This document shows positions 53,304-63,110 of a DNA stretch of 64,000 bases, piece by piece. The stretch is taken from positions 1 to 64,000 of the forward strand of contig VZQC01011955.1 of the NCBI GenBank assembly GCA_009823505.1, written 5' to 3'. The notes beneath the pieces were generated by a model that saw only the letters and a program-made list of their open reading frames with translations, was not told where the DNA came from and made no database searches. The stretch's first letter is position 1. Every line of letters begins with the position of its first letter. Both the position numbers and the translations under genes were made by a program. The DNA is from Rhizomys pruinosus. Lineage: Eukaryota > Chordata > Mammalia > Rodentia > Spalacidae.

Positions 53304-53498
53304 AGGCAGGGTCTCCCTTTAGTTCCAGATGGCCTGGAGCTCTCTATGTAAACCAGGCTGGGTGACACACACCTTTAATACCAGCACTTGGGAGGCAGAA
53401 TCAGGTGGATCTTTGTGTGTTCAAGGCCAGACTGGTCTACACAGTGAGTGAGTTCCGGCACAGCTGGGGCTACAGGGAGACCCTGTCTCACAAAAAAA
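53304..53498. repeat. Head-to-head B1 fragments (copy 2)
   Basis: Counterpart of 40636-40850. The A tail stops after seven bases at the N. Confidence 0.8.
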
Positions 53499-53499
53499 N
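53499..53499. other. Single ambiguous base, probable misjoin
   Basis: The N lies within a poly(A) tail, exactly where copy 2 departs from copy 1. Confidence 0.9.
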
Positions 53500-53966
53500 G
53501 GAGTTTAGTCCATTAATATTTAAGGTTATAATTGAAAGACAGATATTGCTTCCTTTCACCTTATTATCCATTTGGATTTTTAGTCTCTGCTTTTACTCCT
53601 ATGGTTATGTTTTTATTAGTTTCTTTTCCTAGGTGCTTGGGGATAGTTGCTCCTCTCTTCTGCCCTTTGAATTGCTTCAAGTATTTTCTGAAGAGTTGGT
53701 TTTCCGGACATGTAGTCTATTATCTTGTTTATGTCCTGGAAGATTTTTCTCTCTCCTTCCACTATAATCGACATTTTTGTTTGGTAAAGTATTCTGGGTT
53801 GGCATCCATAGTCCTTTAACACAGGGAATGCTTTGTTCCATTTTCTTCTTGCTTTCATGGTTTGTGCCGAGAAGTCAGTTGTAATTCTGATGGGTTTCCC
53901 TTTGTATGTGACTTGTTTTTCTTTTGTATCTTTCAGAATTTTGTCTTTGTTTTGGACATCTAGCAT
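53500..53966 (-). mobile_element. LINE-1 ORF1 C-terminal fragment, antisense, copy 2 only
   Basis: The minus frame 53966-53616 reads as the L1 ORF1p C-terminal domain (KEKQVTYKGKPIRITTDFSA, then QPRILYQTKMS and KPTLQKILEAIQ). ORF1p is the L1 RNA-binding protein. 53500-53615 is downstream L1 sequence. The upstream part of ORF1 is absent. On the right it runs without a target-site duplication into the T run of a B1. Confidence 0.85.
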
Positions 53967-54120
53967 TTTTTTTTTATATTTTTGAGACAGGGTCTCCCTT
54001 TTTTAAGTCCCAGCTGGCCTGGAGCTCACTCTGTAGACCAGGCTGGCCTTGAACTCAGAGATCCCCCTGCCTCTGCCTCCCAAGTGCTAGGATTAAAGGC
54101 ATGCCCCACCATGCCCCGGG
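53967..54120 (-). repeat. B1 SINE lacking its left target duplication (copy 2)
   Basis: The same B1 as 41284-41449. The right duplication TGATCTGTAAAGCTTTT is present (54121-54137), but the left one is replaced by L1 sequence. Confidence 0.93.
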
Positions 54121-54137
54121 TGATCTGTAAAGCTTTT

Positions 54138-55310
54138 AAACAAAACACCCTTTTATATGAATACCTCTTCTCCTCAGAAATAGAAACGACTTTCTGGTCT
54201 AAATAATGCATGGTGCTCTATTCTGTGAGGCAGGTTGGACACTATCAGCTCCTTCATCTGAGATGCTTGCTGAGCTCTGCTGAACGTGGAGCCTCTCTTG
54301 CAGAAGCTATGTTTCCCGGGGCACCAGGGCAGCCTCCTGCCAGCCTCTGATACTAATTGTGACTACCAAGCTTTCCTTGCCTTTTTACTTTGTTGAAAAC
54401 TGCTTATTTTTCAACTCCCCGCGGCCCCCACCCCCCATTTCAGCCGTTAGCTTTTTCACCCTGGAGACAGAATGCTCGGCATGAACTTTGCATCAGGATC
54501 AAACCCAGGATCCAGGACTGAAGCACCTCAGAATGCCTCTTGGAGCCGTTGTTTCCTCACTTGATAATGGAGATAAGAATACCTCCTTTCTGGAGATAAC
54601 AGATGTCAGGTTAGGCTCTGTACACTTGAGTTTTTTCTCGAGACTTGGGGGGACATTAGTTTCTGAACCTGCTGGTGCAAGGCTACAGTACTGAGCAGAG
54701 ACACACAAGTCCTGCACTGTCATCAACATATCCTCCTTCCCTCTAGCAGCGTCCAAACCTCCCAGGACACATTAGAAGTGCAGAGTCTCAGGCTCTGTTC
54801 TGCCTGTACAGCAACACAGACTCTTGAGAGGTGCACAGACGGGTGTGTCCTCATGCTGGTGCGTGCCTAAACGTGAGAACTGCGAAGGGCTGTGTTAGGT
54901 TATAAAGAGGCCGAGCACCCCTAGCCCCCAGATAAAAAGGCACATGAGCTTAAGTCACTCCAAGAACATGCTTTACTTCCATGTGGGACTGCCAGCGTGA
55001 GCTGCCTGCAGATAACGTGGTGGAACCAGACAGCATGGCAGGGGGCAGGGGCAGAGAGAGGGGCAGAGAGAGAGGGGCAGAGCGAGGGCGATGGCGGGTG
55101 GGGTCCACCCATTTATATCCATGGAGTGGGACCTCAGGTACAGGGGAAGGGGTCAGAAGATTGACAGCCTCTGGAGGAAATGGGCCCCTGTGGGCCCCTT
55201 GGGATTCTGGGAAGCCCAGACCTAACAGGTTGAGCACAGCGTGCACGTGTGTTGTGTGTGTGTGTGTGTGTGTTACACATATGTATTTTGCTGGTGTTGG
55301 GTGATAATCT
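54138..55310. other. Mostly unique with probable MIR (copy 2)
   Basis: Counterpart of 41467-42639; MIR-like part 54542-54612. (GT)n at 55249-55272. Confidence 0.5.
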
Positions 55311-55317
55311 TTCCTTC

Positions 55318-55500
55318 TCTTTTTCTTTTTTTTTTTCTTTCTTTTTTTTTTTTTTTTTGTCTTTTTGAGACAGGGTCTCCCTTTAGTCCCAGCTGCCTTG
55401 GATCTTGCTATGTAGACCAGGCTGGCCTTGAACTCACAGAGTACGGCCTCAGCGCGTCCTGAGTACTTGGTGATTTATAGGCTTGGCCCACACACCCACA
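55318..55500 (-). repeat. B1 SINE, eroded at its right end (copy 2)
   Basis: Counterpart of 42650-42842. 55445-55500 is garbled relative to copy 1. Confidence 0.9.
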
Positions 55501-55692
55501 GATAATAGTTATTCTGTCCAGATAAAAGGAGGTACCGCACAGAGGCGAGCCCGTCTGGTCATGTTATTGTTTCTACTTCTTCTTTGTCAAGCTGGTTCTG
55601 TTGGGACAAGGATTTAGGGAATAAATAGATATCAATCCAAAGATCTGCTCAATTTCTGTGAGGATTGAAGTGTCCTTGAATCTCACCTTAAA

Positions 55693-55870
55693 AATAGCAC
55701 TCTTGCGGTGGTGCAAACACCTTGTAAGCCCTAGCATTCGGGAGGCATAGGCAGGTGGATCTTTGTGATTCAAGGCCGGCCTTCGAGCAGAGTGAGTTCC
55801 GACAAGCTGGGGTCCTAAGGGAGCCATCCTCGGAAATACCAAAAAAAAAAAAAAAGAAAAAGAAATAGCA
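55693..55870 (+). repeat. B1 SINE, heavily eroded (copy 2)
   Basis: Counterpart of 43041-43205 with more than a dozen small deletions, against only a few small faults in copy 1. The right duplication is intact. Confidence 0.9.
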
Positions 55871-56390
55871 GCTGTGGTGGCCTCCCTCAGTGGGCTTGTC
55901 TGGGTGCAGGGCCTTCCTGTCTGGCCACAGACATGTCTCTGTAAGTCTGCCCACTTTTTTGAATTCTTCAGAAAAGCATAATCTCTCCCTTTGTTTTTCC
56001 TGTACCTTTTCTAAACACGATTTCTTTAATGCTTTGGGCTGCCCCAGTACCTTGTACTTCTTTTTCCCTCTGACTCTTCCTTCTCCCGGCCATGTTGCTG
56101 CCAGTCTGCCACGTGTCTGACCGTCTTCATTCAGGCTGTAACCCTGCATGGCTCACGGCTTTTCCCCTCTCCCCTCTGTACTCCTCCTCGAGGCAGCTGA
56201 TGACATTCCCAGCTTGCCAGCCCTGAGGATTTTTCTTTAAATTCTAATAAAATTGTCCTAAAGCTTCCATTTGGGTCCATTCTTAAATTCTTTCGTGAAT
56301 GAGACTAAGGACTCTCTAGGGGACGCTCTAGGGTCACATGCCCATGAGTCAGAAGTTTTTCTTATTTAGATACAACTTACCATTCTCTGT
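55871..56390. other. Unique sequence (copy 2)
   Basis: Counterpart of 43220-43739, with scattered indels. Confidence 0.45.
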
Positions 56391-56394
56391 TTAT

Positions 56395-56525
56395 TTTTGT
56401 TTATTTCATTGTTTATTTTGACACAGGGTCTCAAGTAGCCCAGGCTGGCCTTGAACTTCTGATCCTCCAGCCTTCTCCATCTAAATTCACAAATTACAGG
56501 CAGGTACCACCATGCCTTGCTTTAT
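56395..56525 (-). repeat. Old B1-related fragment (copy 2)
   Basis: Counterpart of 43740-43875. Copy 2 keeps 'acagggtctcaagtagccca', closer to B1. Confidence 0.62.
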
Positions 56526-57713
56526 CCTCTCTTTGGATCTCAGAAGGCAGTAGGAGGAGTCTTGTGTGTGATGAGGGGAGATTTCACCAGGATGCTGTTA
56601 GTCTCGGGGGAAGCACTTCTGAAAGTGGCCATTCAGTTCTGATCTTTCAGCATTTGGAGACATTTGGGAGTCCAAAACAGATACAAACTACTTAAAGGCT
56701 AGAAATCTATGTCGTGGAGGGTCTCCCTGACAGGTGTCTTCAGCCTTGGCCTCTCAATTTGCTTCCGTTACCAGGGCTGGCAGTTGGTTAGATACCGCCC
56801 TCTAGTGGGCGACTGGTCTCACTAGCCCCTGATGGGAGCCCAGAGGCCTGTAACTGCTTCAAGCAGTCTTCTTTGGGATACTGACATAATGTCTACAGTT
56901 TGCTTTTCTGTTCTTTCTCCTGCCCCCCAACCTCTCTCACCAGTGAGTCTTCATCAACCCTGTGCTGTTTTAGGTGACACAAGCATGTTCTCAGAACTAC
57001 CCACTTGTGTGGACTAGGGGTAAGTATTTGGCACTAGTTAGGCTCTGCTAATACACGTGGCATGTCCCACCATTAAGTTTTGTTTTAAACTGTTAGAAAT
57101 TATTCAGGCAACATTTCAATTAAAAAAATAAAATTTTCAACTGCAATCCTGCCATTTACCAGGCGAATAATTAATTTATACGTTATTCTGTAGACCACAT
57201 CCCATCTTATTTTCTTACTTTTCTCTTTCTCGTTTCTGCTTTAATTCTATTCACTTACCCCAAGAACAAGGAAACAGAGGAAAAAAAAAGAAAACTAGAC
57301 AGTGATAGGCCCTGGGCCCGGCTGACTCAGCCCTTGGACGGGATAACCTCAGGGCTGCCTACAGTTATTCTGAACAACCTAACCTGTTTCCTTGATGGCT
57401 CACCCTGGTCATTTTAATGCCACCTACTTACTCACCTGACCACTTCTTTTTGTCTCTTAAAATTCAATAATCTGCAGGCTCTAATTCCCCTCCCTTTTGC
57501 TTTTAACAATCTTCTTTATTTTCTGCAGAAGAGAAAGAAAAAAGTGCGTAAATATTATTGTCTGAGTTGAGAGTATGTTTTCTTGGATCTTGGCTGGGGG
57601 TCCCTCAACATTTTGGGATTTGATTATGTTTTACTTGATGATTAATAAGGCTCTTCCATATTAGAACTATTAATCCTAGGCCTGCCATTAAAGTTAAATT
57701 AAGAAAATAATTT
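56526..57713. other. Unique sequence (copy 2)
   Basis: Counterpart of 43876-45063, almost identical over 56540-56900. The splice-like unit is at about 56943-57018, with CTCACCAG in place of CTCACCCACAG. Confidence 0.45.
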
Positions 57714-57917
57714 ATTATTTTATGTGCATCAGTATATTGCCTGCATGTGTGTAGGTGCACGCATGTCATGCAATGCCCGCAGAGTCAGAAGGAGTCAGAT
57801 TCCCTGAAACTGGGGTTATGGACGGTTGTTAGCCGCCACGTGGGTGGTGGGAATGGAACCTTGGTCCACTGCAAGAGTAGCTGGTGCTCCTAACCACTGA
57901 GCTATCTCTCTAGCCCC
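57714..57917 (-). repeat. B2 SINE (copy 2)
   Basis: Clean counterpart of 45064-45277. Confidence 0.9.
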
Positions 57918-57959
57918 AAATTAAAATTTTTTTTATTCATTCAAGATTTTGCTATTGTT

Positions 57960-58075
57960 GTTTTGAGGCAGAGTCTCAGTGTGTAGCCCTGGCTGGCTTG
58001 GGACTCTCTATATAGACCAGGCTGGCCTTGAACTCAGAGATCTGAGATCAAAGGTATGCATCACCATATCTAGCT
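57960..58075 (-). repeat. Old B1 fragment (copy 2)
   Basis: Counterpart of 45315-45428. Confidence 0.65.
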
Positions 58076-58107
58076 CATTCAGCATTTTACTCAGCACTTT
58101 CATCTGT

Positions 58108-58120
58108 TCGTTCCACTCTT
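58108..58120. other. Empty B2 target site (copy 2)
   Basis: TCGTTCCACTCTT occurs once, continuous with 'attcacc', at the position where copy 1 has a B2 between two copies of it. Confidence 0.92.
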
Positions 58121-58547
58121 ATTCACCACTTACAAAGTGGAGATCAAGGTTCTGTTTTTGACTCTGAAGTTTTCATGTTTTTTATGCAGATGGGTAGGGC
58201 TTCTGCTTTCACAGTTTAAAGGAGGGAAGAGAGATATGGATGCCAATTAGCCTTAGAATTTCCCGAAGGCTCTGAAACAAACCAGGCAAGGTGATGGGGA
58301 GGTTATTACTTTAGTTGAGTCTGCAGGGAATGGGTGTTGTGAATAGCTGACCTTTCATGTGGGAATGGAATAATGAGAAGGAGCGAACAGCATGTCAACC
58401 CAGCCAAGAGCCTCTGGGCAGGAGGGTTAGCAAGCACACAGGCCTATGGTGGGTGTCAGTGAGGAGCGACTGGGGGACTACTGAGGTCACAGCAAGACAA
58501 GAGGAGCAGAGGGACATCTCAGAAAGGCAGGGAGGCCATGGCAGGGT
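58121..58547. other. Unique sequence (copy 2)
   Basis: Counterpart of 45656-46059. 58155-58195 differs strongly from copy 1. Confidence 0.45.
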
Positions 58548-58593
58548 TCTCTGTCTCTCTCTCTGTCTCTCTCTCTGTCTCTCTCTCTCTCTG
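58548..58593. repeat. (CT)n/(CTGT) microsatellite (copy 2)
   Basis: CTCTCTGT-type units, longer and cleaner than in copy 1. Confidence 0.9.
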
Positions 58594-58663
58594 CTGAGGA
58601 TTGAACCCAGGGTCTTCTGCATCCTAGGCAAGTGTTCTACCATTGAGCTACACCCTCAGCTCC
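58594..58663 (-). repeat. ID-type SINE fragment (copy 2)
   Basis: Counterpart of 46098-46168; here it reads 'gaacccagggtcttctgcat', closer to the family. Confidence 0.8.
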
Positions 58664-58697
58664 AGTTCATACCTTAGCTGTGATTAGAAGGATTCTA

Positions 58698-58851
58698 TGG
58701 CCGGGCGTGGTGGCGCACGCCTTTAATCCTAGCACTTGGGAGGCAGAGGCAGGTGGATCTTTGTGAGTTCAAGGCTACCCTGGTCTACATAGCAAGTTCC
58801 AGGACAGCCTGAGCTACAGGGAAACTCTATCTCAAAATGACCAAAAGAAAA
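58698..58851 (+). repeat. B1 SINE (copy 2)
   Basis: Counterpart of 46203-46356, nearly identical. Confidence 0.93.
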
Positions 58852-58974
58852 AGAAGGACTGTACGGATCTGACATACTCATATGATCTCATACCATTGGA
58901 AAGTCATTACGGCTGCCCTCTGGTGAATGGACTATGGGGAATGAGAGGCAGTGGGACGATCTATGATAATGAAG

Positions 58975-59120
58975 ATATTTTGTTTTTGTCTGTTTGAGAC
59001 AGAGTCTATGTAGCCTAGACTGACTTTGAATTTACTGTATAGCACAGTCTGGTGTCAAATTCACTATATAGCCTAGGCTGGCTTTGAATTCAAAGTGATC
59101 CCCCTGCCTCAACTTCCCAG
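58975..59120 (-). repeat. B1/B4-related fragment (copy 2)
   Basis: Counterpart of 46475-46625. The internal duplication 'tatagcctaggctggctttg' is clear here. Confidence 0.6.
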
Positions 59121-59814
59121 TGTGCATGAAAGAAGATTTTTGTGGCAGTCCAGAGAAAATATGCCAGTGGCTGAGATGCGGGTGAGTTATTGGGGTGAGA
59201 GTGGTAGGGGAGCCCTGGTCAGACATCAGAGGAGGACCTCAGGGGACTTGCATCTTCGGAATAGAAGGATTGGCGCTATCTGCCTTTCAGTATGGAGTAC
59301 ATTGTTTTAGGGAGGAAGATTGTGTTCATCAGCCCTCCAGCAGCCCTGAGATAATGTCTTAGGGAGAGGAAAGCTTTGCTTTGGACACGGCTTCGGAGGC
59401 TACGGTCCTGTTCTGTGCACCTGTTACTTGGTGCTGTATGACATAATGCACCAAGTACATTGTAGTGGGAGCATGCGGTGCGGGAGGAGACAGAAAGAAG
59501 CAGGGGTCCCAACAGCCCCTTCAAGAACACAGGTCCCTAACTTCCCATGCGAAGGAAAGTTCCCAGAAAAACTGCATCTTAAAATTGAACATGCAGCTGG
59601 GCCTGGTGGCACACACAACAACAACAAACAACAAAAAACTGAACATGCTACAAAGGTGGATCAACTGATTAGAACTTCAGTGATTTGTGGAGAGTTTGGA
59701 CTGTTGTAGGCTCAGAACTTTATTACAATTTATCCTGGTCCATCTTTAGCCCCCTAAATAGCCACTCCTTTCCCACCTTTGTTTCTGAATTAACATCCTG
59801 TGATTAACAGATCA
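59121..59814. other. Unique sequence (copy 2)
   Basis: Counterpart of 46626-47324. Confidence 0.45.
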
Positions 59815-59985
59815 AAACTCGCCTTTAACCCTAGCAATTGGGAGGCAGAGGCAGGCTGATCCCTGTGAGTTCAAGGCTAGTCTGTCTGGTCTATAAAGCC
59901 TGTTCTAGGACAGCTGGGACTACAGGGAGACCCTGTTTCAAAAAGACCAAAACCAAACCAAACCAACAACAACAACAAAAAAAAA
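59815..59985 (+). repeat. B1 SINE, old (copy 2)
   Basis: Counterpart of 47325-47490. Confidence 0.87.
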
Positions 59986-60718
59986 CAAACAAAAAACCAT
60001 TTTGGAATGATTAACTTAGCAGAACACCAGGTTCCACCAACATCAGACAGCATCTGAGGCCCAGAGCCGAGACTTCTCTTTTGCTGCGTCTGCCTACTTG
60101 ACGTTCTCACCCATGTATTTGAAAAATGTCTTGATTTATGGCTTTCTTTGTTCTGTTACTCTAAAAACTTCATGAAACCGTTACCACATTGGAGCATGGA
60201 ATTTGAGGTAACCTGAATCTGTGTTCCTGGGGTACAGTCACTCATGTTTGGCTCCAGAATAAACTATCTCTTATGCCCTTTGAAGTAAGAGTTATGCTTT
60301 TGCATTAACATACTAGATTACTGTATGTCTTTACTTGGGTTAATGGACCACCACAGTAGGAATTCTCAGTATTCAGCACTTTTCCTACCTTCCCAGGCCT
60401 GCTTTCTTCCCTGCACCCTGTCTCAGTGAAAGGCAGCTCTACCTCCTGCTTGCAAATTGTACTGTGGAGGTCTAACTCTCCTTGCTGGCCTTGGAAGCTT
60501 CTAGAAGACTGAGTCTGGGCTTTTTAGCCTGGAGTTCCCTGGCGTATTGTGTACCATCCCTGGGTGGAGCAGGTGGGCTGGGTCCTGCTTTTACAGCTAA
60601 CGGGAGAGCAAGACTTTGTTTTCAGTTTGTCTCGGAGTGATTCTACTTGGAGGAACCACAGAGACAACATGGATTTGGGGAGAATGCTTTAGAAAGCAGA
60701 ACAGTGCCGTGGAACATG
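59986..60718. other. Unique sequence (copy 2)
   Basis: Counterpart of 47491-48222. Confidence 0.45.
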
Positions 60719-60840
60719 TGTCCTTCCTTCCTTCCTTCCTTCCTTCCTTCCTTCCTTCCTTCCTTCCTTCCTTCCTTCCTTCCTTCCTTCCTTCCTTCCT
60801 TCCTTCCTTCCTTCCTTCCTTCCTTCCTTCCTCTTTCTTT
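60719..60840. repeat. Pure (TTCC)n microsatellite (copy 2)
   Basis: About 27-28 uninterrupted TTCC units (60721-60831). Confidence 0.96.
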
Positions 60841-60879
60841 ATTTCCTTTCTTCCTTTCTTTCTAATTTTGTATGTATGT

Positions 60880-61200
60880 GTATATATGAGTGGTGTCTGT
60901 GTGCATGTGGCATATGTCCGTGTGTGCATCTACGTGTGTGGGTACACACATCCATGTGCACGTGTGGAGGTCAAAGGAGGCTGCTGAGTGCTCTGCTCTT
61001 TCATCTTACTCTCATTCCCTTGGGACAGGGTCACTCATTGAACCTGGAGCTAGGGGCCAGCAAGCCCCCGCTGACCTTCCTGTCTTCACCTCCCCACAGT
61101 GCTGGGGTTATACATACATTTTAACACGTGGGGATGTGAACACAGGTTTGCATGCTTGCAAAGAAGGGCTCTTACTGCTGAGCTGTCTCCCCAGGCCATG
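60880..61200 (-). repeat. RSINE/B4-like composite SINE (copy 2)
   Basis: Counterpart of 48385-48700, with cleaner 'cacagtgctggggttataca' in the middle. Confidence 0.62.
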
Positions 61201-61479
61201 TGCTTATTTGAAAGCAAAAATCAAGGCAGAAGTTGCTTGTCCGGTGGTGCTTGTTAGTGAATCCCTTAAAAACCATGTTGGATTCATCATACCGAAACAT
61301 GTAATCTGAAGATTCATCTCACAATGTGGCATTGCCTTCTCCTTACAAACCAGGAGAGAGTCGGTTGGTACAGAGCACTGGGAGGCTGGCAGCCATTCAG
61401 TTCTTTACTTTAGGTTTTCAGAGAATCATTTCTGCCTCCCCGTCACCTTCCTCCCCCTTCTTTAATTGTGTGCTTCCGC

Positions 61480-61785
61480 ACTTACATATTGAAAACACCT
61501 AATCCCCAGTGTGATGCTGCTTGGAGACGAGTCCTTTGGGAGATAATTAAGTTTACATGACATCATGAGGAGGGTGGGGATCATCATAGATTAATGTCCT
61601 TATAGAAAGAGGAAGAAAGAGATCTGCGTCCCCGTTCTTTATTATACAAGGACTCAGCAACAAGGCAGCACACTGGGGAGAGAGCCTTCATCAGGAACTG
61701 AGTCTCCCCTCCCTTGATCCAGCCCCTCTGTTGTTTAAGTCACTCAGCACCTGGTATTTTGTTACAGCAGTCCCAATGGATTAGG
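61480..61785 (+). mobile_element. MaLR-type LTR relic (copy 2)
   Basis: Counterpart of 48980-49275. The 3' end keeps 'ggtattttgttacagcagtc' and 'ccaatggattagg', the diagnostic MaLR terminus that copy 1 has lost. LTR relic only, no coding region. Confidence 0.72.
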
Positions 61786-62855
61786 TGTCTTCTCTCTTCT
61801 CCTCCCCTCCCCTCCTCTTCTCTCACCTCCCTTCTTTCCCTCCTTCTCTTCCTTCCTTCTCCTCTCCCTCCCTTCTTTCTCCATGTTCTACCTCTTTTCC
61901 CAATTTCATGGTTTTTCCAGGGGATCTCTACAGTATTTAGGCTATGGTAAGTAGCTCAGATTTCATGAACATAGGTGGTGCAGAGTGCTATCCTGAGTGT
62001 AACAGTCACTATAGAGCAGCTGTGACAACTTGCAAGAGAATTCTCCCCCCACCCCCAAGATGGAGCCTATTGATTGAATGTTGATATTCTCTCATAGGAG
62101 AAAGTGCTGGAGAGGGCTGTTGAGCCTTTGCCTGAGGTCCTGGCAGCCCCCTCTGACACCTCCCAGCTAGATGGTTCTACCTTGATTGTATATGGTCTTG
62201 TGATCTTAAGAGGTGCTAGTGTATGTGTATAGACTGCAAATGCTTAACAGAGAAAAGACTCCATCTATGTAGTTATGGGGAAGTTGTCATCCATGCTGAG
62301 ACTTCAGTAGTACAGCTGCTTTGGGATCACCCATATTCCTATAAGTAACTCCTCACTCATACTCTATAAGCCAGATAAACTCTTTGTCCCCCAAGTTGGA
62401 CACTGGTGGAATTGTATGTTGATTTGACATTGGTGCCCTTTAAGGAAAGGGTAAATGTTTGCTTATGACTTCCCTGGGAAAGAGTTCCCTCAACAATAGA
62501 ATACAAGGTAAATTGATTTTCTTTCTGGATTGGGGACTTGCCCATCAGATGAAGGCTGATTTATTCTTCAAGCATCTTGATTCTTTTTAGTATATATCTT
62601 GGGCATATTCCCTATTCTAAATCTTTGCAACAAAACAACAAAATTCCATTTCTATTTACTTGGAGAATGGCTTTGGCCTGTCATTGGCTGGATGTGAATA
62701 TGCCTGAGAACCAGAAGATGGAGAAGATTGGGATATAACAGAGCTTGGTGGTTAAGGTTAACCTGGGGAGGGCCATTTTTAACATGTTGAAGGTATGATG
62801 AAGGGCAGCTGGACATTTGAAAATGAAGAACCATGTTTGAATCCCACTCCTGGCA

Positions 62856-62859
<4 letters not shown>
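61786..62859. other. Pyrimidine-rich start, then unique sequence (copy 2)
   Basis: Counterpart of 49276-50380. Confidence 0.45.

Positions 62860-62900
<41 letters not shown>
62860..62900. repeat. (CT)n microsatellite, pure (copy 2)
   Basis: About 20 CT units. Copy 1 has an interrupted version. Confidence 0.95.
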
Positions 62901-62905
<5 letters not shown>

Positions 62906-62984
62906 TTTGCCTGCAAATGAATATAAGAAAACAATTTTACTTAGTTGTTATGGAGATTGAATCAATAATCCTAGAGAAGAAGTA

Positions 62985-63110
62985 CCAGGTAGTGACACTG
63001 GCCTCGAACACATGGAAACCCTCCCTACCCCTTTTTTACAATGCTGGGGATTGAATCCAGGTTCTTGGATGGAGAAGTGTTTCACCACAGATCTATACCC
63101 CCAGTTCGTG
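62985..63110 (-). repeat. ID/B4-type fragment (copy 2)
   Basis: Counterpart of 50510-50665. Confidence 0.55.

Noticed and set aside
60597..60929. Protein rich in KEGR or LPSF repeats
   Set aside because: Translation of the TTCC microsatellite.
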